A stretch of 64,000 nucleotides of DNA from Myotis daubentonii. Its lineage: Eukaryota > Chordata > Mammalia > Chiroptera > Vespertilionidae. The DNA lies in the NCBI RefSeq assembly GCF_963259705.1, contig NC_081847.1:72313754-72377753 (forward strand), written 5' to 3'. The position numbers and the translations under genes were made by a program. The notes under the pieces are model-generated. The model was given only the letters and a program-made list of their open reading frames with translations, searched no databases and was not told the origin of the DNA. Shown in pieces: positions 32,830 through 43,054 of the stretch; position 1 is the first letter of the stretch; each line of letters starts with the position of its first letter.

Positions 32830-33645
32830 TGCCGGGGTCCAACCCCAGCGGGTCCAGGGGTCCCCAAAGGTGTAGACGGAGTCGGCGAAGAAGGAAGGAC
32901 ACGGAGACAGCGTTCAGTTGATCAGCAGCCTAGCCAGGATCTCTAGCCCGGATCTCCAGCCAAGTTCTGGTCTCGATCTCCAGAGAGGGTCTGCTTAGGA
33001 TCTCCAGAGAGGTTCTGTCCAGGTTCTCCAGTCAGGTTCAGTCACCAGGTTCTAGTCAGGCTCTCCTGCCAATCTCCGCAGTCAGGTTCAGTCCAGGATC
33101 CCCTGCCATGCTCTCTCGCCAGGCTCCGCCTCCAGGCTCTGAGGCCAGTCCCTGTCCAGGATCCTCCGGCATGCTCTCGCCAGCAAAGTTCTTCTGTCTC
33201 TAGAGAACGTTCTGTGCCTAGGCTCTGTCTCTCTTGGTCCTGTCTTCCAAGCACTGTGTTCTCAGTTCTGTGTCTGAAGTTCTGTCTTATAAGTTCTGTC
33301 TCTTGCTGTCTTGTTACATCTGTATTTATACCAGTTGATTTTAATCCTGTCAATTTCTATTCCAAAGGTTAGGGCGTTTCTTATCTCCATTCCAGGGAGT
33401 AAAGATTATGTAGCTTAAGCATGATTGTTCATAGTTAAAGTGATTAGTTACCCGCCTGGCACTTAGTTGAGGGGTTTTATTCCCTCCCTAACTTCAGGGG
33501 AAAATCCCTACCTGGGGATTCAACCTTTCTCGGAGAGGTGACCTTGGTTAAAACGCAGCGCCAAGAAGGTGAGCAAACATATTAAGAACCGTATGCCATA
33601 TATGCCAGGTCCCTTGAAACAGCAAGGATGGACCGGCTCCCGGCA
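32830..33645 (-). mobile_element. solo endogenous retrovirus LTR with 6-bp target duplication
   Basis: Boundaries are clear. The plus strand starts TGCCGGGG and ends TCCCGGCA, short inverted repeats of the TG...CA type. The hexamer TGCCAG lies on both sides (32824-32829 and 33646-33651). A 6-bp duplication is usual for class II (beta-like) elements. The minus strand has a TATA-like 'tataaata' (plus about 33322-33331). Downstream of it is a long segment (about 32930-33200) of repeated 'tctccag' / 'caggttc' words. No gag, pol or env sequence is present, so it is a recombination product. Confidence 0.88.
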
Positions 33646-33651
33646 TGCCAG

Positions 33652-35227
33652 CAACATCTCCCCCTTCCTAACACCCCCCCCCCCCATAGTGCAGGTGCCC
33701 TTTGGATCCTTGGTCTATGGCCGCCCAGTTCCCTTATCACTACTCTGGTTTATCAGTTCTGGAATCCAGCCTCTCCCTATTCTTTGCAGCTAATAAGTCA
33801 ACCTTAAGAAGTCACTGCTTGCTTATTAAGATGCTTGCTTTGTGCAAAAGGTATCTTTACACTCAGAACACCAAGTGAACTATCCCTGAGCCCCAGAAAA
33901 ATCAAACGGTACCCAAGGAACACCCAGGACTTATGCCTCACACCAGGCAACATTTGAAATACTTTAAGCAATTGTAGGGCATCGTGAAAGCAAAAGCTGT
34001 TTGAAACTAGATCCATTGTGTGAAAACGTCCATTCCATTCAGCTACATCTTCCTGTTTCTTCTGGTTCACCAGGTGCTCGGTAGCACTCACCTATTGGGT
34101 GTGCACAAGATTCTTTGTAGTATCTCTCCTTGGAATGTTATAATTGCTTTAACTTTTATCCTGCCTAGCACACCATAAATGAAAACAGCTGATCTATGCC
34201 TTCTTTGACAACTATAGTTTTATGTCCTTTATTTAGAAACAAATGTAATTACTTAAAGTGGAGAAGACAGAACTACTTTTGTAGCTAAGTCAAAACATGC
34301 ATCAACACTCATCCCTATAATTCTTTCTCCAGGGTGGAAAAAAGTTTGCACTGGCTTTTATCATGAATGAAGTATTACTTACTAAGCAATATAAGTCAGT
34401 TCTACTGTCATGACCATAACCCCAGCCTGGCCAGCTCACCCGAGGTGCCCGCGAGTCATGCAGACAAAGCTCAGGTACTTCCTATTGCATGGCCCAGCAT
34501 TGGAGAATACAGCCTTTGGAGGCAGATGGATTTTTTTTGGATGTTTGGCTTAGAAAATATGGTCAGTTTGGGAACATGAAGGTCCAATAGTGAGACTCAT
34601 GCTGTTAGCTGAAGTCTGAAAGCGTTGAGCACCCAGAGAGCCTGTATCACATTTTCTACAACATAGAACTTTCCATTGAGGTCAAAACAGATTCGGAAGT
34701 GAATATTTGTGAGGGAGCGTTCAAGGTAGAAGTACCTAACATAAACCGACACCTGTCAGTATGAGATGGTTCTTCCTCCTAAGCCTTCAGTGATTATCAA
34801 TCAATACTTATTGGTTCCGAGTTGACTGCCTCTGTCCCCACGCTGTGGTAGTTGGTCTTGTGCCCATCACCGCTAGCTGCTTCGAATAATGCTCTGACAA
34901 TCATCGGTTGACCCATCCTTGGTTTCCTGCACTGTTTTCCACGCTAGCATTCCGAAACTGGGATGAGGCTACACTGCCTGTGGGGGTGAAGAGAGTGGGA
35001 GAGGCAGAGGGTAGGAGAAGCAGGAGAGAGGCTGAGCAGCCACCAGATGAACAAACAGGCTGCCATACTCTTACTACCAGCTTTAATTTCACAGAAAGGA
35101 TGAAAGCCAAAGAGAAAATTCTCCTGGGGAAAGATCTGGAATGTTTCAGGTGCCAGGACCTCACCTACCTTATCAATTCCTCATTTATTCACTTTGTCTC
35201 TATCTGTTTCTGTCTCTGTCTGTCTCA
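33652..35227. other. unrecognised sequence
   Basis: Apart from a C run at about 33678-33686, nothing recognisable. Frames reach 127 codons (34908-35291 plus, partly entering the Ves SINE) with no known domain. Confidence 0.4.
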
Positions 35228-35241
35228 CTCTCCCTTTTTCT

Positions 35242-35457
35242 TTTATTTTTTAAATGTTTTTCTTGAGGAAGGGAAAGGGATAGGGAGATAGAAACATCGA
35301 TGAAAGAGAAACATCGATCAGCTGCTTCCTGCCCTCGGGCACACCCTCTACTGGGGATTGAGCCTGCAACCTGGGCATGTGCCCTGACTCGGAATCGAAC
35401 CAGTGACCTTTTGGTTCATGGGTTGATGCTCAACCATGGAGCTACACCAGCCAGGCT
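35242..35457 (-). mobile_element. Ves SINE
   Basis: 'tttcttgaggaagggaaagg', 'gaaacatcgatgaaagagaa', 'cagctgcttcctgccctcgg', 'ggaatcgaaccagtgacc', and the head 'ctcaaccatggagctacacc agccagg'. Probable target duplications are CTCTCCCTTTTTCT (35228-35241) and CTCTCTCTTTTTCT (35458-35471), 13 of 14 identical. Confidence 0.92.
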
Positions 35458-35471
35458 CTCTCTCTTTTTCT

Positions 35472-37002
35472 CTCTGACACATGATTTAGCAAATAAAAAA
35501 ATATATGTATTTTTAAGTCTCTAGTTTGTGAATAATAAGGATGTGCCTCCGAGAAATAACAAAGGATTTTCTCCAGAGCCATTCAGAGTTCAGTGAGACC
35601 TCCTCGTAAGGACTTCCAGCTCCAGAACTGCAGTCCTTTCCCATGTATGGCCCCTTACATCTTATCACAGTTCAGCTGGCCTCCTATTTTTGTAGCTATG
35701 GGTGGGGCCATTGCGTCAATGTTTATGTTCCTCTCTTTTGAAAGAAAAGTGCTATGGAGAACCTTGTGGCCCGCACAGGTGTGGTCTTCTTGCCCTGGGG
35801 ATCATAGCCATCTTTATGCTGATCCTGATTCTGTTCTTCTTTACATTTTGTCCTCCTAGTATCATGGTCTTCCTGTGGGCTGTCTCCAATCCTTTGTGGA
35901 GTTTGGTGGTGAATAAATGAATGAACAATTAACTGAATACCAAGCATGCTCTGCTCAGACCCCTGATGATTGTTAATTCACTTTGGTTTGCAACTCCGGT
36001 CACATTTCTCTCCCCTCTCAAATCGGAGTTTCTGAGCATCCATTACTTTTCTCCTTTGTCTACTTTTTTTCAGAGAATTCAGGACTGAGTGAGTTGGGGG
36101 TGAAAGTTTCGAACAGTTTACACGGTTCTCTCAAAGTGCTGCTGGGTCCTAGCCTTTTACTAGATATGGCTTTTTAAAATCACTCGGGGGTTTTTCTATA
36201 GTTTAAGCACCTCGATGAATGCATTGGGCTACTTGCAATATTAATAACTCATGTGTTCTGACCTTATGTTCCTGATAAAGGAATCCTCTGCTGTTTAAGG
36301 CTCTGGGATGAATGATGGCTGAGTGTTACTATTGTCCTCTTAAAGTGGAGATTACTGTATGTTGAATCACAACAGAACTACGTTTTTATAGGCTGTGAAT
36401 AGCATAAAGGCCCATCATGTTATTCCAGGCAGGGCCAAGCGAAAGGATAATGGTGAGCCAATTATTATAAATAATTCCTTATTTCCTTTCGGGCCCCTGT
36501 GTGAATTTCGCAGAGCAGGATTCTGTCAAAGGCTGGAGATTCAATTAAAGGAGACCGTGCTGATACCAGCGCCTAGCACAGTGCTTGGCACAAGTCACAG
36601 CTGAATCAGCATCTGCGCTCAGCCAAGGTTTGGGGTTTTGCTTCGTTGTTTTTTGTTTTTTTGGGTTTTTTTTTCCCCTGTCACTCTTCCTTTGCTGTGC
36701 TCAGGGTTGCAAACAACCATCTTTTCTCATTCAGGTCCATCCATGGAGCTGGGCATGGGCATGAGCTCAGGGCACTTTGCAGAGCTCTTGAGAGCCCAGA
36801 TGGGTGAGCAGAATGCTGCTTGGTGAGTCTGGTTGTGGTGAAAACAAAGGAGGAAGAAAACTAGAAGATCCTCGCAGAGCAGGTGGGGCTGAGGTTAGTC
36901 TGAGAGAAGAGGCAGGGCTGGGCATGGGCCGTTGGAATCCAGGAAGGTCCAGAGAGCTGCTGCATGAGGGGGCGGAGCTGGTGAGGGTGAGTGATTCCAG
37001 AG
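35472..37002. other. mostly unrecognised sequence
   Basis: No named repeat. One small plus frame (35702-35920, 72 codons) encodes a strongly hydrophobic run of about 25 residues, but nothing identifies it as a gene. T and GT runs lie near 36640-36675. Confidence 0.4.
36390..36610. promoter_or_regulatory. candidate conserved non-coding block
   Basis: A repeat-free segment with an AT-rich near-palindrome (about 36458-36476, AATTATTATAAATAATT) next to a GGGCCC word and several homeodomain-like TAAT/ATTA words. It has the look of conserved regulatory DNA, but I have no comparison to test it. Confidence 0.2.
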
Positions 37003-37080
37003 GATAACCACTCCAAAGCTACCCTTACGCAATTTGATGACATATGCATGATTTCCAGCGAACAGTCTCCATATGCCAGA
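37003..37080 (+). repeat. 78-bp duplicated segment, copy 1
   Basis: From GATAACCACTCC to CATATGCCAGA. The same 78 bases recur at 37780-37857 with four substitutions and no gap; flanks differ completely. It includes the octamer-like word ATATGCATGAT. It does not match any repeat family I know. Confidence 0.9.
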
Positions 37081-37350
37081 CGTCCTACTGGGTAGGAGGT
37101 TGACACACTCTGCACAGGTTCTAACTCAAAGGCCCTAGCAAATTGAAGCCGTGGTTCTAGGCCTCTCATGTGCTCATGGAGCAAGCACCAAATTCTTTCA
37201 TCCTCTCCTCCCATTCCACAGAGTTTAACCTTGAGAAAGTTTCACCATTCTCCTCCATGGGCCTCAGGATCCATGTTTGATAAATGAGACTGCTGGACCC
37301 CATGTTCTCTAAGATTCATGTCTTTGTTCATATTTCTATGTTATTAATAA
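37081..37350. other. unrecognised sequence
   Basis: No gene or repeat recognised between duplicate copy 1 and the Helitron. Confidence 0.4.
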
Positions 37351-37515
37351 CTAGAGGCCCAATGCATGAAATCCGTGCAAGGGCCTTGGCTCCGGTGCCC
37401 ACCCACTGTGGCCACAGCTGGGGGCCTCTGCTGCTTCTGCCCCCGCCTGCTGCAGCTTTGTCCTGAAGGAAGGACATTCAGTGTAATTAGCATATTACCC
37501 TTTTATTATTATAGA
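37351..37515 (-). mobile_element. 165-bp non-autonomous Helitron
   Basis: CTAG at 37351-37354 after host A, 'aggcccaatgcatg', a weakened hairpin, and the right end 'gtaattagcatattaccctt ttattattataga', which on the minus strand starts TCTATAATAATAAAAGGG. The base after the element is C rather than T, so the right edge has mutated or is one base off. Its internal 'gtaattagcatatta' is shared with the 26036-26152 copy, so both belong to one small subfamily. Confidence 0.9.
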
Positions 37516-37543
37516 CGATATGAGGCAGTGTCATTAAAAGCAG

Positions 37544-37570
37544 TCTCCCCCCCCCCCCCACACACACACA
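37544..37570. repeat. C run and short (CA)n
   Basis: A cytosine homopolymer of about 14 bases followed by five CA repeats. Confidence 0.9.
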
Positions 37571-37779
37571 CTAACATCCATCTGGAAACCATGAGCTTTT
37601 ACATTGCTAATCTTGTTTTTTATCTTGACATCTATTGTTCTACACTGACTTTTTAATTTCCAGCTTCTAGCAACTAGAATTCCACCCAGCAATGGAGTCA
37701 AGCATCAAGCTGAGTGGGCAGTGGGAAGTATAATTTAATATGGACATGTCACTTAAATTGCACATCTATGGAAAAATGC

Positions 37780-37857
37780 GATAACCACTCCACAGCTACC
37801 CTTATGCAATTTGATGACATATGCATGATTTTCAGCGGACAGTCTCCATATGCCAGA
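37780..37857 (+). repeat. 78-bp duplicated segment, copy 2
   Basis: Identical to 37003-37080 at 74 of 78 positions, same orientation, 777 bases downstream. Two of the four differences are C/T changes, one at a CpG-type position. Confidence 0.9.
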
Positions 37858-39008
37858 GTGTGGAGGAAGAATATACTTTCCGAGGTAGAAGCATATTCAA
37901 ATGTAATTCATGTCAAGGAGAGTCCTTTCTTTTAGATATAGGCATGCAGAAATAGCAAGGAATCAAGGAAATTTGGATTTGAGAGTACTTTTTAAAGATG
38001 TCAAGTTATTTAGTTAATTGTCCCTCAGTCTTCATTTCTCCTCTGCTTGTCTTTACTCAGCCAAGGGGGATCTTTGCCTTCTGAGTCTCTATGAACTCGT
38101 TACTCTACCCCATGTTGGCTGTCCTCTTTCATAACTATCATTTGTGTGGATCATATGAGGGCGGGTATAATAGCAGGGAGGAATATGGACATCTGGAATT
38201 CAGGAGAAAGTAGCAGGAAGTATAGCCCTGAGAGTCACCAGGACATGGGTAGTAATTTAATTCATAGTAACAGATCAGATCAGGGAGAGATCTAGTACCC
38301 AATACCACATACAATTTGAATGTATGGGCAGGGGATGAGGGGCCAGCAAAGTAAGCCAAGAAGAAGAACTGGGAAGTCATAGGATCACTCAGAAGCAAGG
38401 AATTGTGTGTTAAAAGGAGAGGTGGGTCAGTGTCATTTCACACTTGTTGTGTGGCCCCTTAAGAAAAGGACTAAAAGAAACCCTTAGTTTAGCCACAAGG
38501 GGTCCATGGCAGGAGAATTTCCAATAAACAGGTGAGGGTAGAAGCCAGATAGAAAAAGTTGAGCACAAGAAAAGTAGAGATCACTTCATTTTTTTTTCTT
38601 CAATAAATGTGCCTAATGAGATGGAGGGAAGGGTGTGGATGATAACCTGAGATGTTGAGATAAGAGATATGGAGATAAGAAATTGGGGCAACTTATAGTG
38701 TTGATAGGAAGGCTTTATGGCAGAGTGGTCAGAATATTCCTTTGTGATGGCCTCTTTTTCCTTCTATGAAGTAGGAGGTGAGATCATTCCCTAAAGTTGG
38801 GAAGATAGACAACAATTCAGGAGCCTGGTGGAAGTTTATAAAGCAACAGTGGAAAATGGGGGGTGGGGGGTGATGGTGACCAGGGAGATGGAGAAGGAGT
38901 CTCTCAGCTGACACTGGAAGCCATCCATCAGTCCAGGAGGTGTGCAGTCTTCTGGAGCAGAGCCCAGCAGGCTAGTTGGGGCATAGATGGTTGGGTTGAT
39001 AGATTTCA
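37858..39008. other. unrecognised sequence
   Basis: About 1.15 kb with no gene or nameable repeat. A G-rich run lies near 38858-38871. Confidence 0.4.
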
Positions 39009-39612
39009 TGGGCTGAATTGTTACCCTTAGATTCCTATGTTGAAGTCTTAACCCCCAGGATACAAGAATGTGACTTTATTTGGGAATACAGTCTTTGTGG
39101 ATGCAATTAAGATGAGGTCATTAGGGCTCTAATCCAATGGGACTGGTATCCTTATAAAAAGGGGAAATTGATGCCCAGCTAATGTGGTTCAGTGGTTGAA
39201 TGTCGACCTGTGAACCAGGAGGTCACAGTTTGACCCCCAGTGTGGGGCGTGCAGGAGGCAGCCAATAAATGACTCTCATCATTGATGTTTCTATCTCTCT
39301 CTCCCCTTCTCCCTTCCTTTCTGAAATAAATAAAAAATATTTTTTAAAAAAGGAGGAATTGAGATACATGCACACAAAGGGAACACCTTGTAAAGATAAA
39401 GGCAGAGATGGGTTGATGCTTCTACAAAGAATGCCAGAGTGCCAGCAAACTACCAGAAGCTAGAGGAGGTCATGGATGGATTCTCTCCCGCAGCCCTCAC
39501 AAGGAACCAACTCTGCAGATCTTGGTCTTCTGACCTCCAGAACAGACAATGCATTTCTGTTGTCTAAGGCCTCCAGTGTGTAATTCCTTGTTATGGCAGC
39601 TCAGTACACAAG
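39009..39612 (+). mobile_element. MaLR LTR (MLT1-like) split by a Ves SINE
   Basis: Left part: 'gggctgaattgttaccctta', 'cctatgttgaagtcttaacc cccagg', 'gatgaggtcattagggctct aatccaatgggactggtatc'. After the SINE it resumes with 'gagatacatgcacacaaagg', 'atgccagagtgccagcaaac', 'gacctccagaacagacaatg', 'ttccttgttatggcagctca'. The two halves join cleanly once 39171-39350 is removed. Confidence 0.85.
39171..39350 (+). mobile_element. Ves SINE inserted in an MLT1 LTR
   Basis: 'gcccagctaatgtggttcag tggttgaatgtcgacctgtg aaccaggaggtcacag' forms the tRNA head, followed by 'gcaggaggcagccaataaat', 'tctcatcattgatgtttcta' and an A-rich tail ending near 39350. Short similar flanks (GGAAATTGA and GGAATTGA) are the likely target duplication. 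Confidence 0.92.
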
Positions 39613-40435
39613 GGATCGGGTCGATTGCTTATTTTTCTTTTTATCCTCAAGTGGTTGTGAAGGACTTAAGGCCAACATTTCCAGAGCACATTCTAAAAAT
39701 ATTATTAGAGAAAGAGCTTAAGGAATCTAAGCAGCGTAGGGCAAGAGGATAAAACAGGGGAGGACAAATAGAAAAAGGAAAAGACTAAGGGATTTGGTGT
39801 TGAAATGTTCTCTTCAGCTCCTCCAGTTGTAATTTTGAGTAGTTCCTAGGATCTCAGTCTCTTGGAAAAATCTCAACCCTATTAAGAATTTTCCTGTACA
39901 ACGTAATCTTAGCCTCTGGGTTCTTGCTAACGTGATCACTGTTTTACTCCTCACATTAGAACTGTGACTTAGATCATAGCCTAGGTATTTGCAAATAATC
40001 ATTTCTTGTTAGGCACTGGCTTACATTTACATATGGTAATCAAAGATCGAATTTGTTCTCAGAGCGACTTTGAAGTTGTCTGTCTGAGCTGTGTGTGTCT
40101 TCAAAGGGCTGTATGACTCGCGTGGATTTAATGGGCTATTTGCCCCGTGACTCAGCCTTTCCTAGGTTCCAGCACCCGGAGGATGTGCTCATTAGCTTCG
40201 AGAGACAGCTCTCTGATGGCACAAAATAAGGGGGAAAGTGGGTTGTGGTTTCAGAAGCAACTGTGATTAAAATCCTATGGACAGCTGCTGTTCAGTGTGG
40301 TGTCACCCAGTGTGAATGAAAAAGTACTCACTGTCAGAAAGCCACTGGGCTGTAAATTCTGTCTACTGTACATGTGGCTGCTTTCTGCCCAGTTTCAGTT
40401 TTAGGGAGAGCATGTGAATAGACTGCAGTGAATAA
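39613..40435. other. unrecognised sequence
   Basis: No gene or repeat recognised. 40075-40330 is listed separately as a possible conserved block. Confidence 0.4.
40075..40330. promoter_or_regulatory. candidate conserved non-coding block
   Basis: A repeat-free segment with an AP-1/MAF-like word TGACTCAGC (about 40148), TTTAATGG and CTCATTAGC homeodomain-type words. Composition and lack of decay features set it apart from its neighbours. The evidence is weak without cross-species alignment. Confidence 0.2.
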
Positions 40436-40870
40436 AAAAAACACACAATTTAAAAATACCTTATTTTGAAAAATAACTGTTTTCTTCATTGAAGAAAATT
40501 TGGGAAATATATGAAAATAAATATATTTGGAAAAAGAAGATAATCTCTTCAGTTTTAACATTTAGGGTGTCAAGCCATCTGGTCTCCCCCCGTGCTACAT
40601 ATACGTGCACATATTACTGACTTGGAATTACCCTGCGATACATCCTGAGTTTTGAAACTTGCTTTAGTTAACCTGACATCCTGTCCACATCCCCATGCCA
40701 CAGAAACAGGATGTCAGTGGCACCCCAGGTTCCATCATCATAATTTATTTAATCCCTTCTCTCTGGGCATTTAGGTTGATTCTAGAATTTTATTACAGAT
40801 GATTCGATGTACATTTTTCAGTATGTATTTTTTCTAAAGCTCAAGGCTTCTGGGGATTGCATTAGAGTCT
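40436..40870 (-). mobile_element. old LINE-1 3' region
   Basis: Reverse-complement L1-type phrases: 'ttgaaacttgctttagttaa', 'catcctgtccacatccccat', 'caccccaggttccatcatca taatttatttaatcc', 'gcatttaggttgattctaga', 'gattcgatgtacatttttca'. Strongly decayed. Confidence 0.5.
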
Positions 40871-41860
40871 GTGGAAGGCCAGCCAGGGTGCAGACGGCTT
40901 TGGCTCCCAAGGCTCTCACGCTGACTCATTTGAGCTCTAAATGCAAGATCCCCTGGGAGGAGGTCACTGCCTGATTTTCACTTGCACAACGTGGGGAAGG
41001 ATTTGACGCAAACAGCGAAACGCTGGGAGAAGGCTGCGCGGAGAATGGGCCTCTGTGCAAAGTTGGTTTGTGGGTATAATGAAACGGGCCCCCCCAAAGC
41101 TGCATTGCTCCTTGCCTCACGAACTCGGGCTGCAACTCACAGGAGAAGCAGGTTGTGGCGGGTGGTGGTTCTTTTTCTTGTTCCTCCATCCTCTCGGATT
41201 CCTCATGATGGAAAATTCATAAACTGTTCTCGGTGACAGTTGTGTAAAATGAAAAGCTCTGTGAATGTGTTGAGAATAGATTATCCTGACTGCTGTTAAG
41301 CGTTTGACAAATTGGGAGTTTTGTCATACATCAGAGAACAATGGAGGGGGAATGAGGAATGGCGGCATCACATAAATACAACTCACCTGACAGCTCCCCA
41401 GCATCCTTCATCTTCCTGTGTGGTGGGGAGGGGGCTGGGCCAGGGGGGATGGGTGGGTGGTGGGCAAACCCCTGGCTTCCTTGAGGCTGTGTGGTGCATC
41501 TCACCACCAAGATCCCACCTTCCTGGGTGTTTTATGGAGGTTCTAGGTTGTTCGTGTGCTCTCTAGTGGGTGGGTGCTGCTGAGCTACTGCTCCCCTGTG
41601 AAGCTGGGGCTGGAAACCTCCAAGCACACGGAGGGTGGGGACAGAGAGGCCTGTTGCTTTCCTTCCTGGCCACCCGGGTTCCTACCCACCAGCAGCAGGA
41701 GGATGCAGACAGCCCAAGGGGATGGGCAGTCTCAGGACTCAAGTGAGGGAGGACAGTTCGCAGAGAGTGTTCAGTTGCAACCGTTCCTGGATATCTTAGC
41801 AAGAAGAGAAACCCGCAGGGTGGGCGGGCCCCAGGGCAGTGGAGGAACATCAGGCAGACC
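40871..41860. other. unrecognised sequence
   Basis: GC-richer DNA with no named repeat. Frames 41556-41954 (plus, 132 codons) and 41563-41850 (minus, 95 codons) overlap and neither resembles a known protein. Confidence 0.4.
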
Positions 41861-41861
41861 T

Positions 41862-42058
41862 GGCCCTCCCCTTTACCGATGGTGCGACCTTCGGCAGGTC
41901 AGTGAATTGACTTCTTTGAGCCCCGTGTTCGCGATCTGTGAGATGGGCTGGTGATCCTACTCTGGTAGTAATGTTGTAAAGATTAAATGAGATAATATAA
42001 GGAAAGAGCCTATACAGCTAGTACAATGGCTCTGATAAGAGACAGACAGTTGGTGAAG
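41862..42058 (+). repeat. MIR SINE
   Basis: 'atggtgcgaccttcggcagg tcagtgaattgacttctttg agccccgtgt', 'gatctgtgagatgggctggt', 'taatgttgtaaagattaaat gagataatataagg' follow MIR order. Confidence 0.8.
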
Positions 42059-42059
42059 A

Positions 42060-42675
42060 TTTAGAGATGAGAACCCACATAATAGTGCTGGTGTGAATTC
42101 AGTGGAACAGCTACTTTGGGAAACAGTTTGGGAGTTCCTCAGAAAGTTAAATGGAGAGTTACCATGTGACCCAGCATTTCTAAGTATATACCAAAGAGAA
42201 AGGAAAACATACATCCACAGGCATATTCATGGCAACATTATTCACATTAGTCCAGAAGTGGGAACAACTCATATGCCCATCAGTTGATAAATGGATGAAT
42301 AAAATATGCTATATCTATACAAGGGTCTATTATTTGACTATTAAAAAGGAGTGAAGTTCGGACACATGCTACAACATGGATGGACCTTGAAAACATGCTA
42401 AGTGAAAAGAGAGAGTCACAAAAGACCCGATATTATATGATCCCATTTGTGAAATGTCCAGAATAAGTCGATCTATAGAGACAGCAAGTTGGTCAGTGAC
42501 TGCCTAGGCTTGGGGATTAGGGGGGATTGGGAAGGTGATCGTTAATATGTGGGGTTCTTTTTTGAGTGATGAGAATGTTTTAAAAGTGATTGTGAATATA
42601 CTAAAATTCATTGAATTGTATACTTCAAGTGGGTGAATTGTATAATATGTTAATTATACCTCAGTAAAAGTGTTA
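42060..42675 (+). mobile_element. LINE-1 ORF2 end and 3' UTR
   Basis: Plus-strand L1: 'ggaaacagtttgggagttcc tcagaaagttaaatggagag', 'accatgtgacccagcatttc', 'aacatacatccacaggcata', 'ggcaacattattcacattag', 'gttgataaatggatgaataa', then the 3' UTR 'gaatatactaaaattcattg aattgtatacttcaagtggg tgaattgtataatatg'. A 65-codon remnant of the ORF2 C terminus (42093-42287) is the longest piece left. Confidence 0.9.
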
Positions 42676-42743
42676 CTTCCCCCCCCCACACACACACAGA
42701 AAAACAGAAGCAGAAGGGAAAAAAAAGTGCCTGATGTCAGCAG

Positions 42744-42803
42744 GTTATTTATTTATTTATTTATTTATTTATTCATTCATTCATTCATTCATTCATTCAT
42801 TCA
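42744..42803. repeat. (TTTA)n(TTCA)n microsatellite
   Basis: About seven TTTA units (42744-42771) followed by eight TTCA units (42772-42803). Forms the tail of the adjoining minus-strand Ves SINE. Confidence 0.95.
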
Positions 42804-43054
42804 AAAGAGTTGTGCATTTATTTAATTTTTGTTGTTGTTAATCCTCACCCGAGGATATTTTTCCAATGATTTTTAGAGAGAGTGGAAGGAAGGGGAAGAG
42901 ACAGATAGACAGAGAAACATCCCTCATGTGTCCCTACCACGAGCCGGGAATTGAGCCTGCAACCCAGACATGTGCCCTTGACCAGAATCAAACCCGGGAC
43001 CCTTCAGTCCAAAGGACAATGCTCTATCCACTGAGGCAAACTGGCCAGGGCCCT
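42746..43054 (-). mobile_element. Ves SINE with expanded (TAAA)n/(TGAA)n tail
   Basis: Body: 'aatcctcacccgaggatatt tttccaatg', 'gagtggaaggaaggggaaga', B-box region 'gaatcaaacccggg', head 'ctatccactgaggcaaactg gccaggg'. Near-identical words GCAGGTTATTTA before and GCAGGTATTTA after suggest the target duplication. The (TTTA)n(TTCA)n run at 42746-42803 therefore sits inside the insertion and is the expanded 3' tail of the SINE. Confidence 0.85.

Noticed and set aside
33042..33353. 103-codon minus frame rich in Arg, Glu, Trp and Gly
   Set aside because: It lies wholly within the repeat-rich part of the solo LTR. The peptide repetition reflects the DNA words, not a retroviral gene.
35702..35920. 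72-codon frame with a hydrophobic, membrane-like run
   Set aside because: A single hydrophobic stretch from T-rich DNA is common by chance; no start context, neighbouring exon or homologue supports it.
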